From assembly GCA_023230425.1 (NCBI GenBank), contig JALNXI010000104.1, positions 1 to 6,780 of the forward strand: a DNA stretch of 6,780 nucleotides, given 5' to 3'. Position numbers and translations under genes: made by a program. Source of the DNA: Methanoculleus sp. (GTDB lineage Archaea; Halobacteriota; Methanomicrobia; Methanomicrobiales; Methanoculleaceae). Below are positions 1 to 5,709 of the stretch, one piece after another (within the stretch, counting starts at the first letter, position 1; every line of letters starts with the position of its first letter). The notes beneath the pieces are model-generated. The model did not search any database, was not told the origin of the DNA, and worked only from the letters and a program-made list of their open reading frames with translations.

Positions 1-879
1 TGGGTTCACTCGATGATCTACGAGCAGACCGGGTTCAAGCTCACGGGCAACTGTCTCTGGCTGAGCAAGATCGGAGAGATGCCGATCGAGCTCAGCCGCC
101 CGGTACCCGGGCGGATCCAACAGATCGTGATCAAGCACACCCCCGCTCACCAGTGGTTCGTGGCGATCATCTCCGAGACTCCGGACACGCCCGAACCGAC
201 GACCGGCACCCGGGCGGTCGGGATCGACCTGAATCTGGAGAACTTCTCCACGGATACCGATGGCACGGTCTTCCCGCACCCCCACAACGTCAGGAAGTCG
301 GCAAAACGGTTGCGGCGTGCTCAGCGAAAGTTGTCCCGGGCAGTGAAGGGCAGCAGGAACCGCCGCAAGCAGCGGGTCGCGGTTGCCCGGATCCACGAGC
401 AGGTGGAGAACCGGAGGAACGACTTCCTGCACAAGTGGAGCCGGTACTATGTTGATCGATACGATCACATCGCCCTGGAACACCTGAACATCAGGCCGAT
501 GGTCGAGTCGCTGGATGCGAAACTCCGCGGCAGATCCAGATCGATTCTCGACGCTGCGTGGTACAAAGCAAGAGAGTTCATACTGTACAAAGCTGCGAAT
601 GCTGGTACGTATGTGCATCTGGTCGATCCGGCCTACACGACAAAGGACTGTTTCCTCTGCGGGCACCGCGAAAAGAAGGATCTCGCGCAGCGAACCCATT
701 CCTGCCCGGTCTGTGGGTATACCGTCCCGCGAGATCTGAACGCCGCGCAGAATATTCTCAAACGAGCAGCCGTAGGGTGGGGCACACCCGAATCTACGCT
801 TGTGGAGATCAGAACCACTACACCGCCAAGCCCGGCGGTGCAAGTTCCGGTCAACGAAGCAAGAATTTCCCGGCTTTAG
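1..879 (+). CDS. tnpB: TnpB, RNA-guided nuclease of an IS200/IS605-family element (5' end outside window)
   Basis: The frame is open from the first base, and the visible protein already starts inside the N-terminal half (GFKLTGN, LSKIGEMPIEL are typical internal TnpB segments). The ATG at 13 is therefore not the start; about 100 residues are probably missing. Counting from that Met, RuvC-I is GIDLNLENF (Asp72), RuvC-II is ALEHLNI (Glu156), and RuvC-III is RDLNAAQNIL (Asp241). A zinc ribbon lies between them: CFLC (213, 216) and CPVC (231, 234). All three acidic catalytic residues and four Cys are present, so the nuclease half looks intact. TnpB proteins cut DNA using a guide RNA made from the element's right end, which helps the element persist; transposition itself needs TnpA, not seen here. 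The first Asp of the usual D-R-D in RuvC-III is Pro. Family call is secure; activity is inferred. Confidence 0.93.
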   Translation, partial: WVHSMIYEQTGFKLTGNCLWLSKIGEMPIELSRPVPGRIQQIVIKHTPAHQWFVAIISETPDTPEPTTGTRAVGIDLNLENFSTDTDGTVFPHPHNVRKSAKRLRRAQRKLSRAVKGSRNRRKQRVAVARIHEQVENRRNDFLHKWSRYYVDRYDHIALEHLNIRPMVESLDAKLRGRSRSILDAAWYKAREFILYKAANAGTYVHLVDPAYTTKDCFLCGHREKKDLAQRTHSCPVCGYTVPRDLNAAQNILKRAAVGWGTPESTLVEIRTTTPPSPAVQVPVNEARISRL

Positions 880-915
880 CCCGGGGAGAGTGTCAAGGTA
901 CCCGGCTTTCGTTCA
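780..915 (+). ncRNA. Candidate TnpB guide RNA (omega RNA/reRNA) over the IS right end
   Basis: In IS200/IS605 elements the TnpB guide RNA is derived from the 3' end of tnpB plus the right end of the element, and its guide is the flanking DNA just beyond. Here the tnpB 3' end runs into a GC-rich hairpin at 867-887 followed by TCAA at 893-896, which resembles the right cleavage motif of some IS605 members. If the element ends there, the guide would begin around 897 (ggtacccggctttcgt). The coordinates are approximate; the RNA boundaries cannot be read from sequence alone. Confidence 0.3.
867..887 (+). repeat. IS200/IS605 right-end hairpin
   Basis: TTCCCGG (867-873) pairs with CCGGGGA (881-887) around a CTTTAGC loop, with one G-U pair. 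The hairpin overlaps the tnpB stop codon (877-879). A subterminal hairpin at this place is what the TnpA transposase of this family recognises, and similar cccggctttagcccggg sequences are common at the right ends of archaeal elements. The exact element boundary is inferred as about 896. Confidence 0.6.
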
Positions 916-979
916 CTGGAGAACCAGGTACGCGATACTGAGATGCCGCGATCGGATCTCTACGTTCTCCCTTGCCCCC

Positions 980-2179
980 TCATTCCACCGGGACCAGCCC
1001 GGCGTTCGTCCCGGTGATGCACCTGCCGCCCCCGCGGGTGACCACGAAGGTGTTCTCGATCCCGACCATCCCGACGCCCCTGATTCCCTTCTTGGGTTCG
1101 AGGGCGAACACCACCCCCTCCTCGAGCGGCTCGTCAAAACCCCGGGCGATCACCGGTACCTCGTCCACGGTGAGGCCGATGCCGTGGCCCAGGAACCGGG
1201 CCCGCCGGTTGCCGAACCCCATGAAGTTCTCGAGAAACCCGGGATCGAGACCGTCGAGTACCGTTTCGTAGATCTCCGAGGGCCGGGCCCCCGGCCGCAA
1301 CAGATCAGCCGTCGCGTCCTGGACCTCCACGCACCGGTGATGAGCCTCGATCGCCTCTTCGGAGAGCGATCTTCCGAACATATACGTCACCGTCTTGTCG
1401 GTGTGGTACCCCTGCACCCCGCATGCGCAGTCGACGAAGACCAGGTCCCCGGTATTAAGCGTCCGGTCGGGGCTGCCGAGGACCGGTGCGCCGGGGGCCG
1501 TCCCGTAGCACCCGCCAGGCCCGTCGAAATTGGTCGGGTAGAGAGAGTTCTCCCCGAAACCGAGCTGCCCGAGCACCATCTCCGTCCCGAACCTCCCGAA
1601 CCGGGAGATGCCGTGATACCCTTCCCGGACCATGCGTGCGAAGATCTCGCCCCCGAGCTCGGCCTCGCTCATCCCCTCCCGGAGCATCCCCGGGACGCAG
1701 TCCTCCAGCACATGCCGGTGGATCCTGCCGGCCTGTTCCATGATCGCGAGTTCGTAGGCGCTCTTTTTCACCCGGACCGCTGCTGCCTGCGCGTCGAGCG
1801 ATCCCGTCTCCCTGAAGGCGAAGTATTTCCGGAAGCGCTCGAGCAGCGCGAGGGGCACCACCTCCGTATCCACATGGACCGTCGTCGGACACGCGCCCAT
1901 CCCGCATGCCGCATCGCGGAAACTCTTCATCGGCCGGATATCGGGGAAGAACGACTCGTCCTGTGCCCGCGCAAAACTCCGGCGCACCCAGAGCACGGCT
2001 TCACCCGTGCGGGGGATCAGGAGGACCCCGTCCTGCATCGTCCCGGTGAGGTAGAACTGGTTTACTCTGCCGAAGATCGTGGCAAACTCCCATGACGGAT
2101 TTTCAGTATCCATGCGGAGCCGGAAACGCTCCATGCGGTCCCGGAGTTCGGAGGCAGGAGTCCTTCGCTCCATGTGCAT
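980..2179 (-). CDS. M24 family metallopeptidase (Xaa-Pro dipeptidase/aminopeptidase type)
   Basis: A 399-residue protein with the two-part layout of prolidase-type M24 enzymes: a creatinase-like N-terminal domain (about 1-135) and a pita-bread catalytic domain. The five metal ligands are all visible: Asp250 (FVDC), Asp261 (HTDKT), His332 (GHGIG), Glu361 (ALEP) and Glu375 (GIENT). It should be a cytosolic two-metal peptidase cutting Xaa-Pro bonds in small peptides; no signal peptide or membrane segment is seen. The frame stays open to 2641, but that extension runs antisense through the neighbouring methyltransferase and is low-complexity, so it is not coding. ATGs at 2179 (MHMERR) and 2173 (MERR) are both possible; neither has a Shine-Dalgarno sequence, and a TATA-like box about 25 nt upstream suits a leaderless start at 2173. 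Family is secure; exact substrate is not. Confidence 0.92.
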   Translation of the reverse strand: MHMERRTPASELRDRMERFRLRMDTENPSWEFATIFGRVNQFYLTGTMQDGVLLIPRTGEAVLWVRRSFARAQDESFFPDIRPMKSFRDAACGMGACPTTVHVDTEVVPLALLERFRKYFAFRETGSLDAQAAAVRVKKSAYELAIMEQAGRIHRHVLEDCVPGMLREGMSEAELGGEIFARMVREGYHGISRFGRFGTEMVLGQLGFGENSLYPTNFDGPGGCYGTAPGAPVLGSPDRTLNTGDLVFVDCACGVQGYHTDKTVTYMFGRSLSEEAIEAHHRCVEVQDATADLLRPGARPSEIYETVLDGLDPGFLENFMGFGNRRARFLGHGIGLTVDEVPVIARGFDEPLEEGVVFALEPKKGIRGVGMVGIENTFVVTRGGGRCITGTNAGLVPVE

Positions 2180-2193
2180 AATTGGGCGGCAAT

Positions 2194-2201
2194 GGTATTT
2201 A
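2194..2201 (-). promoter_or_regulatory. Putative TATA box for the M24 peptidase gene
   Basis: On the minus strand this reads TAAATACC, an A/T-rich stretch in otherwise GC-rich DNA. Its centre lies about 24 nt from the ATG at 2173, the spacing expected for a leaderless archaeal transcript, and no Shine-Dalgarno sequence precedes the start. Sequence match to the consensus is only moderate. Confidence 0.35.
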
Positions 2202-2260
2202 CGATGGACGCCGCGATGAGAGAGGCCGGAGACGGCAGCGGGCCGATCATGCCGTGTGGA

Positions 2261-2268
2261 TTTATGAG
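2261..2268 (+). promoter_or_regulatory. Putative TATA box for the methyltransferase gene
   Basis: TTTATGAG sits in GC-rich DNA with its centre about 27 nt before the ATG at 2292, consistent with a leaderless archaeal transcript. It pairs with the minus-strand box at 2194-2201, about 60 bp away, to form a divergent promoter region. Moderate match only. Confidence 0.35.
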
Positions 2269-2291
2269 ATCGCACGACGTACCCAAGGGCG

Positions 2292-3038
2292 ATGGACAAC
2301 TTCATCTTCACCATGTTCGAGGGGCTGCCCCGCCAGGGGCCGGGGAGCAACGCATGCACGAGAAAGGCTTTTTTGATGCTCTCTGCTCTCCCGGCCCGGC
2401 CGGAGTTCCTGGATATCGGGTGCGGGACCGGGATGCAGACGGTTGAGCTGGCCCGGACCTGCCCGGACTGTCGCATAACTGCTGTCGACGTCCACCAGCC
2501 GTACCTGGACGACCTCACCCGGAGTGCGGCATCGGCCGGGGTGGGTGAACGGATCACCACGGTCAGGGCTTCGATGGACGATCTGCCGTTTGAGGGCGAG
2601 ACATTCGATGTCCTCTGGGCGGAGGGCTCGATCTTTGTCATCGGGTTCGCGGAGGGATTGGCCTCGTGGAGGAGGCTCCTCTCGCCCGGCGGCTACCTCT
2701 GCCTCACCGAGGCCGTCTGGTTCACCGAAAACCCCTCACCGGAGGCGGCGGCGTTCTGGAACGAGTGCTATCCGGCGATAAAGACTGTTCCGGAGACTCG
2801 TGCGATCGCCGAAGATGCCGGCTACGAGGTTGTCGCGACCTTCCCGCTCCCGGCGTCCGCGTGGTGGGATGATTACTACACTCCGCTCATAAAGCGGCTG
2901 GAAGAGCTGCGGCCCACGGTCGCCGGGAATCTCGGCGCGGAGGCCCTCGTTGAGTTCGCGGAGCGGGAGATCGCCATCTACCGGGAGCACGCCGCCGAGT
3001 ACGGCTACGAGTTCTTCGTCCTCCGGAAGAAGGGGTGA
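2292..3038 (+). CDS. Class I SAM-dependent methyltransferase
   Basis: A 248-residue soluble protein with a Rossmann-fold methyltransferase core. Motif I is FLDIGCGTG (39-47), the acidic residue ending beta-2 is Asp66 (TAVDV), a DDLPF segment (96-100) precedes beta-4, and FDVLWAEGSIFVIGF (105-119) is the post-I region. N-terminal GLPRQGPGS (11-19) and C-terminal SAWWDDYYTPL (189-199) are segments I recall from a subfamily of uncharacterised methyltransferases in methanogens and anaerobic bacteria. It transfers a methyl group from S-adenosylmethionine; nothing in the sequence identifies the acceptor. It stands alone: divergent from the peptidase, convergent with the radical SAM gene. The ATG at 2292 is preferred because it keeps the whole N-terminal motif; Met8 is an alternative. 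No Shine-Dalgarno sequence is clear. Confidence 0.92.
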   Translation: MDNFIFTMFEGLPRQGPGSNACTRKAFLMLSALPARPEFLDIGCGTGMQTVELARTCPDCRITAVDVHQPYLDDLTRSAASAGVGERITTVRASMDDLPFEGETFDVLWAEGSIFVIGFAEGLASWRRLLSPGGYLCLTEAVWFTENPSPEAAAFWNECYPAIKTVPETRAIAEDAGYEVVATFPLPASAWWDDYYTPLIKRLEELRPTVAGNLGAEALVEFAEREIAIYREHAAEYGYEFFVLRKKG

Positions 3039-3069
3039 TCCGCCGGGTGCCCTGTCGGCCTCCGGCGGG
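3039..3069. terminator. Hairpin between convergent methyltransferase and radical SAM genes
   Basis: CCGCCGG (3040-3046) pairs perfectly with CCGGCGG (3062-3068), extended by a T-G pair, around a 15-nt loop. It begins immediately after the methyltransferase stop codon and fills most of the 55-bp convergent gap, so it could end transcription from both sides. It lacks a strong T-run, and archaeal termination often depends on T-rich tracts rather than hairpins, so the role is uncertain. Confidence 0.4.
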
Positions 3070-3093
3070 AGGTTTCGTGTGCAGCCCGGGCAC

Positions 3094-4251
3094 TTATTTT
3101 GTCGCCATCGTCTCCAGGATCGACATAATCCCCGGCTTTGCCTTCCTCCGGGACCGCGAGCCAAAACCGCCCATCTCCATATCCGTGGAGTTGTACAGTT
3201 CTTCGTTCAGCCGGTCAGTGATCTCATCAAATATCCGCTTGTAAGCGATACAGTGGGGATCGACGCCCCGGATCTCACCATTTGTCGGCGCTATCGCGTT
3301 GTAGGGGCACCCCCCCCGGCAGTATCTGATATGGTGACAATCCCCGCATTCACGGTCGACGTACTCCTTGAACTCGTGCATGAGTTTCCCGGCGTCCGAC
3401 CGGGCGAGGTCTTCGCGCGTGGGACGGTCGTAGACGTTGCCCATCACATACTCCGGCATCCCAACAAAGCGGTAGCATGGGTATATGCTCCCGTCCGGCC
3501 CGACGGCAAGGGTGTTTCCCATGCAGTCCACAAACGTGCAGACGGTGCCATGTTGGGTAAAGATGCACTTGCAGAGGTCGTTGATGTTCATAATCTCGAT
3601 CTTCCCCAGGTTTTCCAGGTATTTATCAAGGAGATACACCAGCAGTTCTCCATACGCCTCCGGTTCAAGCGCCCACTGTTTCGGGTTCTCGTTCCGGAGA
3701 GACGGCAACGCCGGGTGCAGTTTGAGAGGGAACCCGCTCTTCAAGAAGAAGTTGAAGATATCCTCCTTACGCTCGACTGACAGGGAGGTAAACGTGCAGA
3801 TGAACCTGACCTCAAGCCCGTTTGCCTTTGCGATCTCGTAGCCCCGCATGGTCTTTTCAAAGTAGCCCCTCCCCCTCTGCAGGTCGTTGATCTCCCTGGG
3901 GCCGTCGATGCTGGAGCCGATGGGAATATGGTATTCTGCAAGTATTTTGGCCAGTTCCGGGGTGAGCCTCCAGAGGTTGCTCTGCAGGGCAAACGTCGGT
4001 GCAAGATGGGCGAGGGCCCCGGAGAGGATGGGGAGCGCCTGCCGGTAGAACTCCGCGCCTGCAAGGAGCGGTTCTCCCCCATGGAAGGTTATGGTGACCT
4101 GGTCGGACCGGTAGTCTTTGAGCCACTCTGATATTTCCCGGACCGTTTCAATACTCATTATCGGGGATCCTTCATCCGAACTCCAGCAGTAATGGCATTT
4201 TGAGGGACAACCGAGCGTGGGTATAATCATTACGTGAAAAGGACTCTTCAT
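3094..4251 (-). CDS. Radical SAM/SPASM peptide-modifying enzyme (Mhun_1560-like)
   Basis: A 385-residue protein with the radical SAM cluster motif CPSKCHYC (Cys15, Cys19, Cys22), GGEP (58-61) for SAM binding, and SSIDGP (113-118). The C-terminal half has a SPASM pattern for auxiliary iron-sulfur clusters: Cys238, Cys243 and Cys259 (within CMGNTLAVGPDGSIYPC), then Cys302, Cys305, Cys311, Cys315 and Cys334. Such proteins include anaerobic sulfatase maturases and enzymes that modify ribosomal peptides. The overall pattern resembles what I remember as the methanogen 'putative peptide-modifying, Mhun_1560 family' (TIGR04083), whose members I recall being linked to small Cys-rich peptides. No such peptide is visible here. 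It is convergent with the methyltransferase and divergent from the flavoprotein, so it is probably monocistronic. No Shine-Dalgarno is clear. An 8-G run lies inside the SPASM coding region. Superfamily is secure; family moderately so; reaction unknown. Confidence 0.93.
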   Translation of the reverse strand: MKSPFHVMIIPTLGCPSKCHYCWSSDEGSPIMSIETVREISEWLKDYRSDQVTITFHGGEPLLAGAEFYRQALPILSGALAHLAPTFALQSNLWRLTPELAKILAEYHIPIGSSIDGPREINDLQRGRGYFEKTMRGYEIAKANGLEVRFICTFTSLSVERKEDIFNFFLKSGFPLKLHPALPSLRNENPKQWALEPEAYGELLVYLLDKYLENLGKIEIMNINDLCKCIFTQHGTVCTFVDCMGNTLAVGPDGSIYPCYRFVGMPEYVMGNVYDRPTREDLARSDAGKLMHEFKEYVDRECGDCHHIRYCRGGCPYNAIAPTNGEIRGVDPHCIAYKRIFDEITDRLNEELYNSTDMEMGGFGSRSRRKAKPGIMSILETMATK

Positions 4252-4276
4252 TATACCGAGATACTCTTCGATGAGG

Positions 4277-4282
4277 TTAAAA
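4277..4282 (-). promoter_or_regulatory. Putative TATA box for the radical SAM gene
   Basis: Reads TTTTAA on the minus strand, centred about 28 nt before the ATG at 4251, within a small inverted repeat (AGGTT/AACCT, 4274-4278 and 4281-4285). An alternative A/T-rich stretch, CATATGAATAGG, lies just upstream at 4284-4294 (minus-strand reading of AGATGGGCATATG region). The spacing fits a leaderless transcript. Confidence 0.35.
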
Positions 4283-4292
4283 CCTATTCATA

Positions 4293-4310
4293 TGCCCATC
4301 CGGATGGGCA
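4293..4310. promoter_or_regulatory. 18-bp perfect palindrome in the divergent radical SAM/flavoprotein intergenic region
   Basis: TGCCCATCCGGATGGGCA is a perfect 18-bp dyad, lying 42 bp upstream of the radical SAM start and just upstream of its putative TATA box. It could be an operator for a dimeric regulator or, as RNA, a 7-bp hairpin with a CCGG loop. GCCC at 4313-4316 can pair with GGGC at 4306-4309 around AAA, competing with the main hairpin. The role is inferred. Confidence 0.4.
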
Positions 4311-4396
4311 AAGCCCCCGGCAGTCACGCAGAACCGCCGCTCGGTATTCGGCTGGTCGGCGCAACCATTTTCTCCTCGTTCTCTGTATGTAGGTAC

Positions 4397-4400
4397 GAGG
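4397..4400 (+). promoter_or_regulatory. Shine-Dalgarno site of the flavin-binding protein gene
   Basis: GAGG lies 7 nt before the ATG at 4408 and supports that start. Unlike the other complete genes in the window, this one has a recognisable ribosome binding site, so its mRNA should carry a 5' leader. No convincing TATA box could be placed for it. Confidence 0.5.
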
Positions 4401-4407
4401 AAGGAAT

Positions 4408-4836
4408 ATGGACTTTTCCGATTGCGTGAAGTTCGCAAACGAAAACCCGACAACCTATATTGCAACCATGGACGGCGACCAGCCCCGGGTCCGGGCGTTT
4501 GCCATGTGGTTTGCCGATGCGACCGGGTTCTACTACCATACCGGAACCCCGAAGAACGTCTGGCGGCAGCTTACGAAGAACCCGAAGGTCGAACTCTGTT
4601 TCTACGCGCCCGAGGGTATGGGAAGGATGATGCGGGTCGCGGGAGCGGTCGAGTTCCTCGATGACGCGGTCCTGAAAGACCGGCTCGTCAAAGACCGGCC
4701 GTGGCTCCTCCAGATCGGGGTCTCGGGCGCTGACGACCCCAAACTCGCCGTCTTCCGCGTGGCCCACGGCGAGGCGTACTTCTGGACGCTGGAACAGAAC
4801 ATGCGGGAAGCCGAGGCGCCCCGGGTCAGGTTCTAA
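4408..4836 (+). CDS. Pyridoxamine 5'-phosphate oxidase-like flavin-binding protein
   Basis: A 142-residue single-domain protein matching the split beta-barrel of the PNPOx-related family. Typical segments in order: NPTTYIATMDGDQPRVRAF (13-31), where the Arg/Ala strand lines the flavin site; GFYYHTGTPKNVWRQL (40-55), with Thr46 and Lys49 near the expected phosphate-binding turn; NPKVELCFYAP (58-68); and MRVAGAVEFLDD (75-86). Homologues bind FMN, or F420 in some archaea and actinobacteria, usually as homodimers; the sequence does not settle which cofactor or which substrate is used. It is too short and generic to be called a true PNP oxidase. The start at 4408 follows GAGG at a good distance. 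It is transcribed away from the radical SAM gene and converges on the glycosylase gene. Confidence 0.88.
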   Translation: MDFSDCVKFANENPTTYIATMDGDQPRVRAFAMWFADATGFYYHTGTPKNVWRQLTKNPKVELCFYAPEGMGRMMRVAGAVEFLDDAVLKDRLVKDRPWLLQIGVSGADDPKLAVFRVAHGEAYFWTLEQNMREAEAPRVRF

Positions 4837-4853
4837 AACCCCTGCGGGCGATA

Positions 4854-4870
4854 TCCCGTAAACCACGGGG
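4854..4870. terminator. Weak hairpin in the convergent gap between flavoprotein and glycosylase genes
   Basis: CCCGT (4855-4859) pairs with ACGGG (4865-4869) around AAACC, with one extra T-G pair. GCGGG at 4844-4848 could instead pair with CCCGT. The 54-bp gap separates two convergent stop codons, where a two-way terminator would be expected. The stem is short and no T-run follows on the plus strand, so support is slight. Confidence 0.2.
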
Positions 4871-4890
4871 GACCTGTCCGCATAACCCTC

Positions 4891-5604
4891 TTACCTCCCC
4901 TTCTTCATCGCCTCTGCCCGGAGTTCCTTCGGCATCAACTCGATAGCATACCGGAGCGCCGTCCGGGGCATAGCCCGCTTGTTCGCCATGACGTAGGAGA
5001 AGACCTCGTCCGTGTGCTTTCTGCTCGCCTCCTTTAAGAGCCACCCGTAGCCTTTCTGCACCAGGTCGTCTCCGTCAGTCAGGAGGAGGTTGGCAATATC
5101 GAAGGCTTCGGCAAGGAACTCCCCGTGCCTCGCCGGCACGACCAGCGAGACGGCCGCCGCCCGCCGCATCCAGCGGTTCTCCGACTGCGTCCAGCGCTTC
5201 AGCTCCTCAACCTGTCCGGGGTAGCGTACCATGAAGTCCCCGACGGCATGGTTGCAGAGACCGTCGCAGGCAGCCCAGTTGGTGATAGAGATATCGATCC
5301 AGTGCCAGAAGATGGTGATGTCGCCGGGTTCGTAGCGGTCGGCGAGCAGCGGAGCCCAGGTGGAGACGATAAAAGCCTCCTCAATCATCCCCGATCGGTA
5401 GAGTTCTTCGCAGAGCGCGAAGATATCCTGCTTCTCGCGGAGTCTGACCTCCTTCCAGTACTTCTTTGCGATCGCGGTTACGGTTGCCGTCTTTGTGCCG
5501 TAACACCGGATCTCTTCCTTGAAGAACCGTTGCGCGTTCTCCCGGATATCGGGGTCTGCATGCGCCGCGAGCTCCCGCCGTATCGCTTCGACGACCGGGT
5601 CCAT
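4891..5604 (-). CDS. AlkD-type alkylpurine DNA glycosylase (HEAT-like repeats)
   Basis: A 237-residue, all-helical protein of the DNA alkylation repair (AlkC/AlkD) family. Landmarks are CYGTKTATVTAIAKKYW (34-50), the active-site region ITNWAACD (107-114), ENRWMRRAA (142-150), and GYGWLLKEAS (185-194). Trp110, Asp114, Arg148 and Trp188 correspond almost one-to-one to Bacillus cereus AlkD Trp109, Asp113, Arg148 and Trp187, which grip the DNA backbone and excise N3- and N7-alkylated purines without flipping the base. The length is that of AlkD. The protein is therefore predicted to start base excision repair of alkylated or cationic adducts in the cytosol. The ATG at 5604 lacks a Shine-Dalgarno sequence but has a TATA-like box 27 nt upstream. 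The acyltransferase gene lies 105 bp upstream on the same strand, so co-transcription is possible but not needed. Confidence 0.92.
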   Translation of the reverse strand: MDPVVEAIRRELAAHADPDIRENAQRFFKEEIRCYGTKTATVTAIAKKYWKEVRLREKQDIFALCEELYRSGMIEEAFIVSTWAPLLADRYEPGDITIFWHWIDISITNWAACDGLCNHAVGDFMVRYPGQVEELKRWTQSENRWMRRAAAVSLVVPARHGEFLAEAFDIANLLLTDGDDLVQKGYGWLLKEASRKHTDEVFSYVMANKRAMPRTALRYAIELMPKELRAEAMKKGR

Positions 5605-5627
5605 ACGCAGATGTACGGAGCGATGGG

Positions 5628-5635
5628 GGATAAGC
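5628..5635 (-). promoter_or_regulatory. Putative TATA box for the AlkD-like gene
   Basis: Reads GCTTATCC on the minus strand, centred about 27 nt before the ATG at 5604. No Shine-Dalgarno sequence precedes that ATG, so a leaderless transcript starting at or next to it is plausible. It suggests the gene has its own promoter in the 105-bp gap rather than depending on the acyltransferase gene upstream. Confidence 0.35.
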
Positions 5636-5709
5636 GATGCGGCAGAGGCCCGGGGGAGTTCTCGCGGGAGCAGACCCGGTCACTGATCTCCGGTGTGGTC
5701 TACGCAGAC

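Noticed and set aside
13..15. ATG at 13 as the tnpB start
   Set aside because: The frame is open to base 1 and the sequence here is internal to TnpB; family length implies about 100 more residues upstream.
940..960. GAGAT...ATCTC inverted repeat between tnpB and the peptidase gene
   Set aside because: Five-base arms with an 11-base centre are expected by chance; no T-run or other support for a terminator.
800..2095. 431-codon plus-strand ORF
   Set aside because: It is antisense to the M24 peptidase, which has all five metal ligands; the plus-strand product is Pro/Arg/His-rich with no recognisable motif. A codon-bias mirror in GC-rich DNA.
2180..2641. N-terminal extension of the peptidase frame by 154 codons
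   Set aside because: It overlaps the methyltransferase core in antisense, has low-complexity composition, and would add a segment not found in the M24 family.
2950..3780. 276-codon plus-strand ORF
   Set aside because: It runs antisense through the SPASM half of the radical SAM gene, whose Cys pattern is clearly real.
4271..4429. 52-codon plus-strand ORF covering the intergenic palindrome
   Set aside because: No Shine-Dalgarno, no family resemblance, one Cys, and it overlaps the start of the flavoprotein gene.
4277..4465. 62-codon minus-strand ORF just upstream of the radical SAM gene, considered as its precursor peptide
   Set aside because: Only two Cys, no leader/core layout, and its start lies inside the flavoprotein gene on the other strand.
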